Of a stretch of DNA of 64,000 nucleotides, positions 31,831-42,899 are shown piece after piece (position 1 is the first letter of the stretch; the number at the start of each line of letters is the position of its first letter). The DNA is taken from assembly GCF_016808335.1 (NCBI RefSeq), contig NC_053138.1, positions 53,908,951-53,972,950 on the forward strand, in the 5' to 3' direction. The translations under genes and the position numbers were made by a program. The notes under the pieces were generated by a model, which did not search any database, was not told where the DNA came from, and saw nothing but the letters and a program-made list of their open reading frames with translations. The DNA comes from Panicum virgatum. Lineage: Eukaryota > Streptophyta > Magnoliopsida > Poales > Poaceae.

Positions 31831-34359
31831 TCAAAAGGAGTTAATCGAGCATATCTTAAGGCCCCTTGTTCGTCCAGGTGCACCTCCCGAGAGAGACGAC
31901 AAATCAAGGGCTAGTCTGTGGAGAAGTTCAGATACAGAAACAAGTGTAAGCACCAACCCATCAGCTCATAGCATGGAATTGTACTAAAAAAATAAGGGCA
32001 AGATGACATACAAGCTTGTAGCTCCATTTTTGGCTTCAATAGTCTCAGGTTGCAACAAAATTTTTGAGTCATGTTTGGACACAATACAATAACTTGCGGA
32101 TTGTTTACCATCCTTGATAACTGATAATAACGAAATTTACTATAAGAAAACACACATCGAAGCATCAGTCCAAACTGTAAGCAGCAAAGTTTATGAAACT
32201 TACAAAGATAATCTGAATCCTCCTGATCATCATCCAGAGAAAGCAACTTCTGCAGGTTACAATAGCAATTATTTAGAAAAGTTGAAGATCCTAATTGAAG
32301 TCTTAAATTGTAAAAGAGTAAGGCAAGGTAGCAATGATCTTGGTGAATTACCTTCAATTTCTCATAGCAAGTTTCAAGGTCATCATTTACCAAAAGATGA
32401 TCAAAGAGACCTGGTGAATTGGACTGATCAAGTTCAGCCCGAGCATTTCTGAGTCGTTTTTGTATCTGCTCCTCAGTTTCTGTTCCCCTGTATAACCAAT
32501 TGAGCAGAGAATAAATCGAGCATGTCATCTAGTTCTCTCGCTAAAAATTAAATAATTCATCACATGAGCTTAGCCAAACACTGCATTCCATAAACTACAA
32601 ATATACCGTGCCCGAAGGCGCTTCTCTAGTTCCTCGAACGATGGAGGGCATACAAAGATGAATATTGCTTCAAGAGAAGAAGCCCTCACAGATCGAGCTC
32701 CTTGGACATCAATGTCGAGAATACACCTCTTCAATGAGAAAGCAAGGGAAAGATGAAGCAGTTCACCTTTCAGAAACTTGTACGAAAAGATTGTAGTAGT
32801 CTTACCTTCCCCTCATCAGTAACAGATTCAACTGCTTCAATACTTGTGCCATAAACATTTCCATGAACATGAGCAAACTCAAGAAACTTGCCCTCGCTTA
32901 TATCTTTCTCTATTTTGCTCCGCTCTGTAAAATGGTAGTGAACCCCATCTATTTCCTTCTCCCTTGGAGACCTTGTAGTGTGGCTAACAGAGAATCCGAA
33001 CTTTGATGGATAGTCTTTCATCAACTTTGCAATCAATGTCCCTTTACCAACACCAGAAGGCCCACTAATCACAACTGGTTTTTGGCCCACACCAATTACT
33101 CCCTTGCTCCAAGAAACAACTTCTGTGCCCTTGATTTTCCGCTGCTGCTTAACAAAGGGGGTGTCAATCTGAAATAAAGGATATAGAAGAATGTCAACTT
33201 AGTTAGGTTGGTTCTGTATATATAACTAAAAGACTACACAAGAAACTATAATTTTAGCTTGCAGGAAAGAAGATAGGAATTAAAAATACTAAGCCCCCTT
33301 TGCTAGCATCTGGTGTATTGTAAACCCAATATCGATTAAACAATAGTATATCAATTTGCAGTACATACCTCAAGGAACCAGACGGACTCATTCAAGGGAA
33401 CACCCTTCTCGATAACCAATATCTTCTCATCATTTACAGGAATAGCAGACTGTGACTTGGTCAGAGTAGGCTGTGTCCCAAGTACTGTGGGTACAACCCT
33501 GTCATAAGATAAATAACGGGATTGAATAGCTACGAAAAATGTAGAGGGCAAGGGCAGCACACAAAATGAAATGGTGAAGTGCAATACCAAGTCTGAGTTA
33601 GTTTGTCCAGAATTTTAACGATAATGGATGACTTGGAGTCATCATCTGATCTGCCGATAACATACTGCAAAAGCAAGAAAAACTTTGTTAAGGTTCAGCT
33701 GGTTCATATTATGCCCTGGTAAGATAAACGTGAACAGACAATACAACTGCACAAGCTATGTCAATTTTTATGCAAATTAGCAAAGCTATATACGTCCAGA
33801 ATCTTAGCTAATTATAAGCAGATAAAGAGAGCTCATGCAGTGTCCTCTGTTTGTAGGAGTCTGGTACTACACTGCCTTTCGCATTTTAACGAGAAAAGGA
33901 GCAGGTCAGATCATGCGTGCTTTTTGAAAGAGAAAAGGGAGAGGAGGTATACTGTTGCCACTCGAATCCTAACTAAGGGCACACACTCACAAGGTATATC
34001 TAAAAAGTTAGCTTGCATTTCTAGGACTCTAGAAAGGCGAGGCCATCAAAATCACGGCACGTTTAGCGCGCCCGTCTTTTGCCGGTAGCACACAGCATGG
34101 CACGGGGCAGCTGAAGCTAATTGGAGCAAGTTAATCCGTCCAGCTCACCGTCCTGCCGCCGACGTCCACCGCGCTCTGCTTGCAGTCCCCGGCGACAACC
34201 TTCTCCACGCTGAACTCAACGGCCTCTTCACCCTGTCGGCACGATCGAACATGTGAGAAACGGGAGCCACGCGCACCGCAAGCAACAGGCAAGCTGCCAA
34301 ACACAGGTGTGCAAGCACATGAGGTGGCTAACCAAGCACCAGGCAACCAGACTCACCAT
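31831..34359 (-). CDS. Guanylate kinase (GMP kinase), plant type with N-terminal extension
   Basis: Makes GDP/dGDP from GMP/dGMP plus ATP. I read ten coding exons, all with consistent phase: 34357-34359 (ATG only), 34149-34232, 33588-33664, 33369-33498, 32806-33168, 32607-32728, 32352-32487, 32204-32249, 32012-32033, 31831-31915; 355 residues. Exons 2-4 give the N-terminal extension seen in Arabidopsis AGK1/2-type kinases ([20 protein letters not shown]). Exon 5 has the P-loop GPSGVGKGT and the GMP-binding part [20 protein letters not shown]. Exon 6 has [13 protein letters not shown], exon 7 the lid-side [15 protein letters not shown]. The tail has [11 protein letters not shown]. No stop or frameshift is seen. 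The exon 8 donor and the 22-base exon 9 are the least certain. It is probably cytosolic because no transit peptide is visible. Confidence 0.93.
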
Positions 34360-34925
34360 GAGATAGATGCGCCGCACCCAGGGGCAAGGCTCGCCCGACT
34401 CTCCGAGGCCCTGTTCACGGAAGCAAGCAGAGCCGGTTCAGGAATCACTGCAGGACCGAAGCAGGAACAGACACAGACACATTTCGGTTACTCGCCGCCG
34501 CCGCCGCCGCTGTGGCTACCTGAGAAAGCCGGGCTCCCCACCCACGGCTCGCGGGCGCGGGGACTTGGAACGGTTTCGCAGGAGGGACCGAAACGAGGCA
34601 GCCCACCGTTGCAGGGGCGCGCCCGATGGGAGCAGCGGGCGGCAGGATCACCGAGGCGCGCTCGACGCCCGGGCGGCGCCGCCGCGGCAGGCGAGGAGGA
34701 GGACGCCCGCGGCCGGCGGCGGGCGCGCGAGCGAGGGGAGGGGAGAATAGCAGCAGGAGGGCCGGCGTCCGACTCGGGGAGGCGAGTGTACCTGGATCCG
34801 GACCGAGGCGCGCGCTCCGGAGAATGCCGCGGCGGCCGGCGGCGGGGGAGGGGCGGTGGCGGGGGCGGCGGCGGCGGCGGCGGGATCGGGGGAGGGAGGG
34901 ATCCCGGCGGCTTGGCTTGGTTGGG
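34360..34925 (-). other. Guanylate kinase 5' leader with intron
   Basis: GC-rich leader. The first leader exon is about 34792-34925, ending GATCCAG with GTACAC donor at 34791. The next exon begins after GTGAACAG at 34410 and runs to the ATG at 34357-34359. So a leader intron (about 34411-34791) precedes a second intron directly after the start codon. Open frames on both strands here are GC-rich chance frames. Confidence 0.6.
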
Positions 34926-34951
34926 GAAGCGACGACGCGGTCGCGGCGGTG

Positions 34952-34959
34952 TCTTTATA
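34952..34959 (-). promoter_or_regulatory. TATA box of guanylate kinase
   Basis: Minus strand TATAAAGA, followed about 30 bases on by the GC-rich leader. It predicts transcription start near 34925. The adjoining upstream DNA (34980-35045) is an AT-rich run of TATAAT-like repeats. Confidence 0.65.
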
Positions 34960-35397
34960 CGACTTTTCCCTCTCCTTTTAATTTCTTTTTCCATTATAAT
35001 AATATAATATTTTTTTGAGGGGGATTATAATAATATAATAATAAATGACATTTGGACCAGATGGTGTTGGGATTCGGTGGATCTGGTGTGGGGCCCGGCA
35101 GGGCAGCGGCCCAAACTCCAAAGCGGGCGTCCTTTTCGCTCGCTCGCTCGCTTTCCCCGCTTCGCACACCCCACCTTGGCCGGCCTGGCCATCATGAATT
35201 GAATTGAATGAAGTGGCTTCGCTTTTCCTTGCAATTTCCCAAGTTGACTCAAAGGCAAAGGGCGTACCGTGTCCTGGACTCGGCTCTAACGTACACGTCG
35301 TCGTCGACGCAGACCTGGATTTTCAGTCAGAAAAATGCCGTGCATACGGCCTTCAGGTTTGACCCACGTATGGTTGATCAGATGTTTTTTCTTTTAA

Positions 35398-35712
35398 GGG
35401 CTGGTTTGGTTTTTTTCCAGTTGAGTCATAAGTCCCGCCGCATCGTATGTTTAGACATCAATTATGAGCATTAAACATAGACTTATTACAAAATTAATTT
35501 CATAAGTCATGATTTAATCACGAGACGAATCTATTAAGCCTAATTAGTCCATAATTTGACCACTAATTGCTACGGCAACCATCCGCTAATCGTGCATTAA
35601 TTAACTTAATAGATTCGTCTAGAGTCGTAATCGTAGCTTATGCAATTATTTTTAAATTAAATCGACATCCAAACATTCAATGTGACAGCTACTTAAAAAA
35701 CCAAATGAGGCC
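35398..35712. mobile_element. Tourist-like MITE
   Basis: 315 bp with imperfect terminal inverted repeats: GGGCTGGTTTGGTTTTTTT at the left and, reversed, GGCCTCATTTGGTTTTTT at the right. The interior (ACGAGACGAATCTATTAAGC, CTAATTAGTCCATAATTTG) is typical of the Harbinger-related MITEs common in grasses. It interrupts unit copy 1 right after GTTGATCAGATG, and the unit matches resume beyond it. Confidence 0.75.
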
Positions 35713-37232
35713 AAAAGATGGATAGAGCATTAGCACATCTCTCGGCCCAATCATACAATAGTTTTTAGCTCTTCACCATTAATACGTAGTCCAACTATAA
35801 GCTTACAACTCGCTTCTTCTCTATTCTCCACTTCAACATTCAATCTGCTTACAGCTTATTATAATGCTTGCTCGCTCTAAGAGAGAAGACGAGGCACCCG
35901 CGCAACCGCACCCTTGAAAGTGGGCATGTTGTCTTCTGCACCTGCGAAGCAAACCAATAACCTGTTGAGATTGTGCTTTCTAGCACCAACAATTTAATAG
36001 GTAATGGTCACGATTAGATTTCCCATCCTGCCTCGTTGGAAAAGAAAACATTCATCGCAGATTGGAAAATCTACCATAAGATTCAGGAAATCTAAAACAT
36101 ACAGTAGGAAAATCATTATTTTTCGAATAAATTACACTCACCATAAAAAAAACTTGCATGATCGTATCACTTTAGTCTAACAAGCTGCAAAACGTGCAAA
36201 CATATACATGAAGTTGTCAAATGTGCGCAAGTATAGTCACATGTACGTATTTTACCATGGTGATGACCACATTGACTATTGCTTATGGTGTGAGTCCAAT
36301 AAACATGTCTTTGTGAATGTATTAGAATTAATCATATTTTATTGTGTGATTATAATACAGGAAGAGAACAACAACTTAGGACAAGTAAGGATCAATATGA
36401 TATAATTTGTGTTGGATCATGATAAATCATCTACAAAACTTTAGTTTGGATACTTTTTGAATATTGCGTACAATCAAATGCTGAACAACATACATTGGAC
36501 TTATTCGATTGATAGCCAAAATCAACAACAAAGAATAATATAATTCAGAATTGAAGCGGGATAAATATTCATGAGATATGCACACATGACATGTTAAGCC
36601 CATTACAATAACAAAATAAGCTATAGTCCTCTTACCTGTCCACTATATAATATGCTCGGTAATCATGAATGCACGTATTTCATAAGTTCATGTATCAATT
36701 TGCACATTTTGCAACTTGCTAGACCAAAGTGATACGACTATACAAGTTGTTGTACCGTGGGTCCAATTTACTCTTTTTTTTCAAAATGGTGCTAGATAAC
36801 AAAATCACCCACATTGCAGCCGCTACTTATGCCAAACTCGCGCCCAAATGTTAGGTTAAGATTGTATCTGAGGAATGCAATTGTTGTGGTACTGACAACA
36901 AAAATAACGTGTCAATTGGTCAATCAAACTGCTTGGTACAAGTCACGAACGTTTGTTTTTCATTTGTACTAATATTTTCAACCAAATCTGAACACGCCGA
37001 GCTATAAATGTGAAAAATGATGCGTAGCACGATTTATAATGTGTGGACTTAAAGCTAAAAAAATGTACTTTTGTGCAGGAAAAATGCGGGGGGAGGGGAG
37101 TGACGAAAAAACAAGTGTGTCTCTCTCCGCATATGGGATTTGGGCTACATCTCCAACTTTTATTATAATTTTTGCTACAATTAATTTTGATATTCTAGTT
37201 ATCCTCAATCAAACCAAAATAAAAAAATAAAT

Positions 37233-37306
37233 TGGAGATGTGAGGAATTGAACCCCAAACCTATACGAAGCGTAACATAGTGCTCTACCAATTGAGCTAC
37301 ATCCCC
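37233..37306 (-). repeat. tRNA-Ala-like module 1
   Basis: Minus strand, 74 bp, starting GGGGATGTAGCTCAATTGG and ending CCTCACATCTCCA. The acceptor stem (7 bp with one G-T pair), D arm GCTC/GAGC and T arm with GGTTCAATTCC fold as in tRNA-Ala. The anticodon arm does not form a 5-bp stem with a 7-base loop, so it is unlikely to be a working tRNA. A and B box-like promoter blocks are kept. Confidence 0.8.
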
Positions 37307-37387
37307 AATTTTTATTATAATTTTGTTGCTATTAATTTTAATATCTTAGTTATCCTCAATCAAATCAAAATAAAAAAAGTTATTAGA

Positions 37388-37461
37388 TGGAGAAGTGAGG
37401 AATTGAACCCCAAACCTCTACAAAGCATAACATAGTGCTCTACCAATTGAGCTACATCACC
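37388..37461 (-). repeat. tRNA-Ala-like module 2
   Basis: Second 74-bp copy, 155 bp from module 1, with the same AT-rich body between (AGTTATCCTCAATCAAATC). The first position block reads GGTGATGTAGCTC, weakening the acceptor stem. The anticodon region is again degenerate. Confidence 0.78.
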
Positions 37462-37621
37462 AACTTTAATTTTGATTGCACTACAAATAGTTTTATTGTA
37501 ATCTTCTGCATGCCACGCTAAAAGATGGAGTAAATCATCTTCCAGGTTGTTGTTTTTTTGAAGGGAAGATCTTCCTGGTTGTTACTGTCAAGTGGTGGTG
37601 GAGCCGAGAGGCTAGAACCTA

Positions 37622-38679
37622 GACCCTGTTTGGTTCACAAAAGTCTCTAGACTCTCCAAAAGTCTCCAGAGCTAAACTTAAGTCCCACCCAGTTTGGTTT
37701 CAGAGACTAGAGGGACTAAAAGTCATTTAATGAAGTTGACAAAGTACAAAAATACCCCTGCATGCACAGTAAATGAGGGGCATTTGCTTTCCGTTGCCGG
37801 AGGGGCCGTTCGCCGGCGCCGGAGGCCGGGCCGCCGCCGCCGACTCGCCGGAGAGGGAGGCCGCGCGCGTTCGCCCCTGCTACAGCCGCACGCGCGCTCG
37901 CCGCTGCTGCCCAGCCGTGGCCGCTCCGCGCCGCCCGCCGCGGCCACACGTGCCGGAACCACGTGCGCGCCGCCTCCGTCCCGCGCAGGAGGAGCCGGCG
38001 GCGAGGCATGCGCAGGCGGCGGAGAGGAAGCCTGGGAGAAGTCGAAGTCGCCGGTGTCGGTGTCGATTCGCCGGTGATGGGAGTCTGCTTGGGGGAAGAA
38101 ATCAAACGTGTCGTCCTCGTTGCCCGCCATGGTGGACGCGCGGGTCGCCACGCCGAGATGCGCGGCCGCCGGGGGATGCGCGGGCGGCGGCGGGAGAAGC
38201 GAGCTGGGGTCGCCTTGTGCGGGCTTCGGCGAGATCCGCGGTCATAGGCGGGTCAAGCGGGTATAGAGGCGGGGGGATGCGCGGGCGGTGGCGGGGCCTT
38301 GCGCGGGCGCCGGCGGGGACTAGATTGGGCGGCCTAGGAACACGCGGGCGGCGGAGGGATGCGCTGCGCCGCCGGTGGGGGCTACAGCGGGCGGCGGGGG
38401 TAGCGGCGGCGGAGAAGGGCACGGGTAGGGGAGAGGGCGAGAGGGCCAGAGGATGTGCATGGGGGAGGGCGCGTCGGGGTGGGGGAGGGGCAGACCAGGG
38501 GTAGGGTAGGGGTAGTAGGTGGGAATATAGCCCAAAAGTCTCAAAAAAGCTCCTCAAGAGGGTTTTCTCCAAAAAAGTCTTTACCCCCAAAAAAGTCCCT
38601 AAAAGTCCCACCCTGTTTGGGTTAAAAGTCCCTAAAGTCCTAGGGACTTCTACAAAAGTCCCTCAAACCAAACAGGGCT
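37622..38679. mobile_element. Non-autonomous Harbinger-like element with GC-rich cargo
   Basis: About 1.06 kb. Left end GACCCTGTTTGGTT, right end (reversed) AGCCCTGTTTGGTTTGAGG, with CTA on both sides as a 3-bp target duplication. Subterminal AAAAGTCTCTAG / AAAAGTCCCT motifs repeat at both ends. The empty site survives near 44790-44830, where AGGCTAGAACCCAGTAAAATCC is uninterrupted. The interior 37770-38510 is GC-rich. A minus-strand frame (37723-38151) contains DDTFDFFPQADSHHRRIDTD and might be a captured or element-specific protein, but I do not recognise it. Confidence 0.75.
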
Positions 38680-39500
38680 CTAGTAAAATCCAGTCATGCC
38701 TAGAGGCTAAAACCCACAACGACCCACCCAAAACCCAAACCTCCACTAAGCTCCGATCCTGTGGTCAATGCAATTTGAACCGTTGTTTCCTTGCAAATAT
38801 TCTAGTTATCCTCAGTAAAACCAAAATAAAAAAAGTTAGATTGGAGATGTGAGGAATTGAACCCCCAAACCTCTACAAAGCATAACATAGTGCCCTACCA
38901 ATTGAGCTACATCCCCAACTCTAGTTTTGAATTTCACTATAAATAATTTTATTATAATCTTCTACGTAGGGGTGGTAAAGGCCTATAAAATTTGACTTAT
39001 ATTATCTAAAGGCCAGATTCTAATTTTATATAATTTTAAACTAAAAATATATAAAGAGCAACTTGTAGTTCGCAGACTTGTTATTAACTGTGCCGATGAT
39101 ACTTTCACTAAGACCTGAATTTCCAATAAGAAACATAACGTACATACAGCCTTCTAGTTTGACCCACGTATGGTTGATCGGATGTTTTTTTAAGATTTAA
39201 GGAGAATTGGCCTCGTCATTTAAGAGAGAAGTTGCACCCGCGTGACCGAACGCGGGCAGGTGTGCTTCGCAGCTTCTGCACCTGCAAAGTGAACCAATGA
39301 TTGATCAGATGTTGAGATCATGCTTCTAGTCCCAACAATTTAATAGATAATGGTCACGATCAATTGGAATTTCCATCCTACGCCGACTGGAAAAAAACAT
39401 CCATAACCACCGACCGGAGAACCCACTCATGCGATTGGGAATACCGTCTATAAGATTCGAAAAATCTAAAACTTATAGTAGGGAAACAATTTTTTTTCTA
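38680..39500. repeat. Triplicated unit, copy 2 (shortened)
   Basis: 38690-38800 matches 44788-44870 (GTCATGCCTAGAGGCTA, CTAAGCTCCGATC). Then come tRNA-like module 3, a block GTTTGACCCACGTATGGTTG (39157), a GAGAGAAG block and the ATAAGATTC block (39448). It has an inner deletion relative to copy 3. No gene is visible. Confidence 0.65.
38842..38916 (-). repeat. tRNA-Ala-like module 3
   Basis: 75 bp (one extra C in the T-stem run), minus strand. GGGGATGTAGCTCAATTGG start and ACATCTCCA end are kept. It is preceded on the plus strand by the shared body TTCTAGTTATCCTCAGTAAA. Confidence 0.78.
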
Positions 39501-40083
39501 AATACGGTACAAACACAGACCTGGCGTAAGGGCAACACCAATGTATATGGACCAAGTAGTTTTTAGTCGTGAGCTCCATTCACATTAGGCTATAGCTATT
39601 GCACCACAATATTCATCGTAAAAGCAAGTAGCAGTGAGCAGGGCCAGCTCTATAATTTTAAGGATCCCTGAGCGAGCAAGAAGACAAGGGCCCGTTGAAC
39701 TGATTTTTAGTGTCAAAATTACATTATATACTATGAATAATAAAATTACTGTGCAATATATGTATAGCTCATAAAACATAACAATAGTGTAACAAAATTA
39801 ACAATAACTATTATGATTACCTCAAATAAAAAATATAATGCTTCAATTTTTTAAAAAAATCATCTTCAGGCATTTTTTGATGCAACATCTTTCAGAACTG
39901 TATCAAGATTAATGTCATCCAAAATATTCTTCTCAATGCTACATATAGACAAGCCATTCCATCTTTCTTGTAACATAGTTGATTTTAAATAATTTCTCAA
40001 TAGTTCCAATATGGAGAAACTTCTTTCAGTTGAGCACCTGACAAATGCTTCTTAGGCAACATCTAATATAAACAAATAATAGC

Positions 40084-40311
40084 ATGTTTAGTTGGTGAAA
40101 AAGTTTGGGTTTTGGGTACTGTAGCATGTTTCGTTGTTACTTGACAATTAATTTCTAATCATGAATTAATTAGTGTCATTAGATTCATCTCGTATGAATC
40201 AGTTAAACTGTATAATTAGTTATTTTTTTCAACTGCATTTAATGCTTCATGCGTATGTCCGAAAATTCGATGTGACGGGTACTGCGCAAACTTTTTTGGG
40301 AACTAAACGCT
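40084..40311. mobile_element. MITE inside the hAT remnant
   Basis: Inverted ends GTTTAGTTGGTGAAAAAGTTT and, reversed, GCGTTTAGTTCCCAAAAAAG. The interior (GAATTAATTAGTGTCATTAG, TCATGCGTATGTCCG) is typical of Harbinger-type MITEs in grasses. It lies in or next to the broken transposase sequence. Confidence 0.6.
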
Positions 40312-40813
40312 GCCTAAATACATTGACTTAGAAATTTATAACCCTATAACTGTTGAGTGTTGAAAAAATAGGAAAAACATTGGGAAAGTACTAATCAATC
40401 ATGGGTGTTGGTGTGTTGCTTGTGATCGCGTTGCCGCCTTGCTGGTCGCCAGGTGTGGAGCGAATCAGATTGCAGCCATCCCTGAGCGCGTGGCGATTTC
40501 AGAGCGTCGTCTCCTCTAGTCCTCTCCAGTCTCCACTCTCTAGCAGGGCTACAGGGCAAGGTCACAGCTCGCAGATCGTCACAGGCTCGCAGGGGCGCAG
40601 CCACGCTGGGTAGGGGCAACTCTCGCGACTTGACACTCGTGGCGGCCGGTGGTAGAAAATGAAATGTTGGAACCCTACAGCCTCGGAACCTCACCCTCAC
40701 GTATGGCCTCATGGTCATGCATGGGCTAGACCTGAATGACTGGTTTGATCTGATGGGCTTTCAATTAAAGGCTTATTATACCTATTAATACTACTGGTAC
40801 ATATATGATGTTG

Positions 40814-40833
40814 CCCCCCCCCCCCCCCCCCCC
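40814..40833. repeat. Poly-C run of 20
   Basis: Twenty consecutive C near the right end of the hAT remnant, followed by AAGCTCCATGGGCCCCGAGG. Such runs are unstable and may also reflect a sequencing or assembly length error. Confidence 0.9.
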
Positions 40834-40897
40834 AAGCTCCATGGGCCCCGAGGGTCGCACCAGCTGCCCACCCCCTAGAGCCGTCCCTGGCAGTGAG

Positions 40898-41532
40898 GTG
40901 ACATTGGAGAAAAAGAAGGTGAGAGGGAGAGAAAGAGGAGGAAGCGACATAAATTGATATTTTTATTTTTTATGGGCAGATAGGTATTTTTAGTTATGGA
41001 CAACTACAATGGTTGAAGTAGATTGTATAAAATCTTTTAATCCTTATGAACATTACTGGGAGGAATTTTACTGGTAGTGGTAGATAACAACATGCTACCT
41101 AGTCCAATGAGACACGCACAAGGATCAAACATACAGTAGCCTATATTTCTAACTTCGGGAATAGGCGATTGAGATTAGATGAAAATACGTGATCAAAACA
41201 GAGCATCACGACGAGTAACAACGATCTAGGCAAGAGGCAACAGATTACTCGAAAATTGCCTACAGAAAAAAACGAGGTTAAGGAGAATTTGTTGCCTTGG
41301 GGAGGCGATTTGATGGAACTTCTCGATTGCTTCTCCTGGCAGTGAGCCGGCATAGGGAGAAGGGTTGGCAGTGCTTGGGCAGAGGAGGGGATCCGGCTCT
41401 GGATTTCATCCCGATGCGCGGTGGATCTTGTCCCTAGGGTGGAAGTTGGGGGTCGCGAAGGGAGGAGCGGGCGGCGCCGACGGCTGGAGGAGAGTGCCGC
41501 GAGGCCTCGAGCTGGAGGATTTTTTTATGGGT
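40898..41532. other. Intergenic
   Basis: AT-rich, then GC-rich after about 41340. No gene seen. The GC-rich part (41380-41520) ends at a T run before the long-inverted-repeat element. Confidence 0.4.
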
Positions 41533-42430
41533 TAATCGAAAGCATACCATTACAATTTTAAAAGTTGGAGAAACATTATTATAATTTTTAATATTGGAAA
41601 TATGCTATTTTCATACGTCTTTCAATATTTTGGGCCCACCCGTAGAGTACGTATCCCTCTGGCTTTTCTGTATGGACCATATTACCCTTCTGTAGTACGT
41701 AGCTTATCCCATTGTCGACACTCAGATCGCTACGTCGCGTCCATTGCCCTAGCGTGCCGCCGCCTATCGACTGAACGCGCCGCCCCTGCCACGCCGGCCG
41801 CTGTTCCCAGCCGCAGGCCAGGCCCTGTCGCGGTGAGGAGGCACCCTGACGACCTGGCGGCCGAGGCGTGAGGTGTGGCACCACCCGACCTGATCCCATT
41901 TCTCTGCCTGTTCCGCTTAGATTTAGTTCTGGTCGCCTCCCGGCCGGTTGAGATTTTCAGCGTAGGTTGCGTCGATCACTGAAACTGCCTTTTGGTTCCT
42001 TTCCTAGGGCAATTAGCCGATTAGAAAGGCTTGAGACACGAGCTCTTCTCCAACAGGGCCACCACAAATGATCCGTCACTGGCAAGCACAAAAGTCAATG
42101 GCACGACCTGGCCTGGCCTGCGGCAGGGAACAGCGGCCGTCCGCGGCAGAGCCTGCCGCCTGCGCGCCCGCGGTAGGGGCGGCACATTCAGTCGACCGGC
42201 GGTGGCACCTAGGGCAATGGACGCGAAGTAGCAATTCTGAGTGTCGTGTCGATGATGGGCGACGTATTACAGAAGGACAATATGCTCCATACAAAAAAGT
42301 CAGAGGGATACGTACTCTATGAGTGAGTCCAAGGTGTTGAAAGACATATGAGAGTAGTATATCTCTAATATTAGAAGTTGTAGTAGTATTTCTTCAATTT
42401 TTAAAATTTATAATGATATGCTTCCAATTA
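41533..42430. mobile_element. Long-inverted-repeat (Mutator-like or foldback) element
   Basis: Two arms of about 300 bp face each other (41533-41830 and about 42110-42430). Shared blocks include GAGTACGTATCCCTCTG, CGCGTCCATTGCCCTAG, TGTTCCC and CAGGCCAGGCC, all inverted. Outer parts are AT-rich and inner parts GC-rich. The middle (41830-42110) has no gene. Long arms without coding sequence fit a non-autonomous Mutator-like element; a clean 9-bp duplication was not found. Confidence 0.7.
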
Positions 42431-42899
42431 ATTTTTTTCATCGAGATGTTCATCCCCTGTGTGATACGGCTGGGAGGATTTTTCTGGGGAACAACAACCG
42501 TACAGTCGCGATGGACGAGGGCATGTCGGAGAGCAAGCTGGAGGAAGGCGAGCCATGCGTGGGATTCGGCAGCGGAGGGGAGTTGTGAAAGGAAGGAGGA
42601 GGTAAGCAGCCAGGCCAGGCCGGGGTGCATGACAGGCCGCGGCGGGTGTTTTCGGTCGGCGGGTAAAGGAACACGCGGTGAGAAAAAAAAATTATGTTTT
42701 AGATGAAACGCTCTCGAACTCATAGTTTTTATGGGTCCCCACCCACTCTCATCTCCCAGGTCTCTGACAGGTGGGTCCAGTGTGAAGGGTACAGTGGATC
42801 CAATCTGGATGAGAAAAGTTTTCAATTATTTTCGATCTTTATAGTATATATAGATGAACAATTTTGGAGCAAATTGTGGGCAGCCTAATATTGGATTAT
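42431..42899. other. Intergenic
   Basis: Mixed sequence without a convincing gene; the open frame 42413-42706 is not protein-like. Confidence 0.4.

Larger units (their letters stand above)
35213..37621. repeat. Triplicated unit, copy 1
   Basis: Contains, in order, blocks also found in copies 2 and 3: TTCCCAAGTTGACTC to GACCCACGTATGGTTGATCA (35230-35380; again 43825-43980, partly 39150-39190), ATAAGATTC with AATCTAAAAC (36077-36105; again 39448-39470, 44166-44190), ATGCCAAACTCGC with CCCAAATGTTAG (36829-36853; again 42929-42951), two tRNA-like modules, and GGAAGATCTTCCTGG (37564; again 43751). A 315-bp MITE is inserted at 35398. No gene is visible. Confidence 0.7.
39639..40889 (-). mobile_element. 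hAT transposon remnant with perfect 8-bp duplication
   Basis: 1251 bp. Terminal inverted repeats CAGGGCCAGCTCTATAA (left) and, reversed, CAGGGACGGCTCTAGGG (right). The perfect 8-bp duplication GCAGTGAG lies at 39631-39638 and 40890-40897. On the minus strand, about 40060-39850 encodes the C-terminal hAT dimerisation region (CSTERSFSILELLRNYLKST, LQERWNGLSICSIEKNILDD), with a stop afterwards. The rest of the transposase is deleted. A smaller MITE (about 40084-40311) and a run of 20 C (40814-40833) lie inside. Confidence 0.9.

Noticed and set aside
34180..35018. Plus-strand frame of 275 codons opposite the kinase leader
   Set aside because: Gly/Arg-rich chance frame over the GC-rich 5' leader of the minus-strand kinase gene; splice signals support only the minus strand.
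37233..37306. Functional tRNA-Ala gene
   Set aside because: Acceptor, D and T arms fold, but the anticodon stem does not pair properly and the five copies disagree in the loop, so a repeat-derived pseudo-tRNA fits better.
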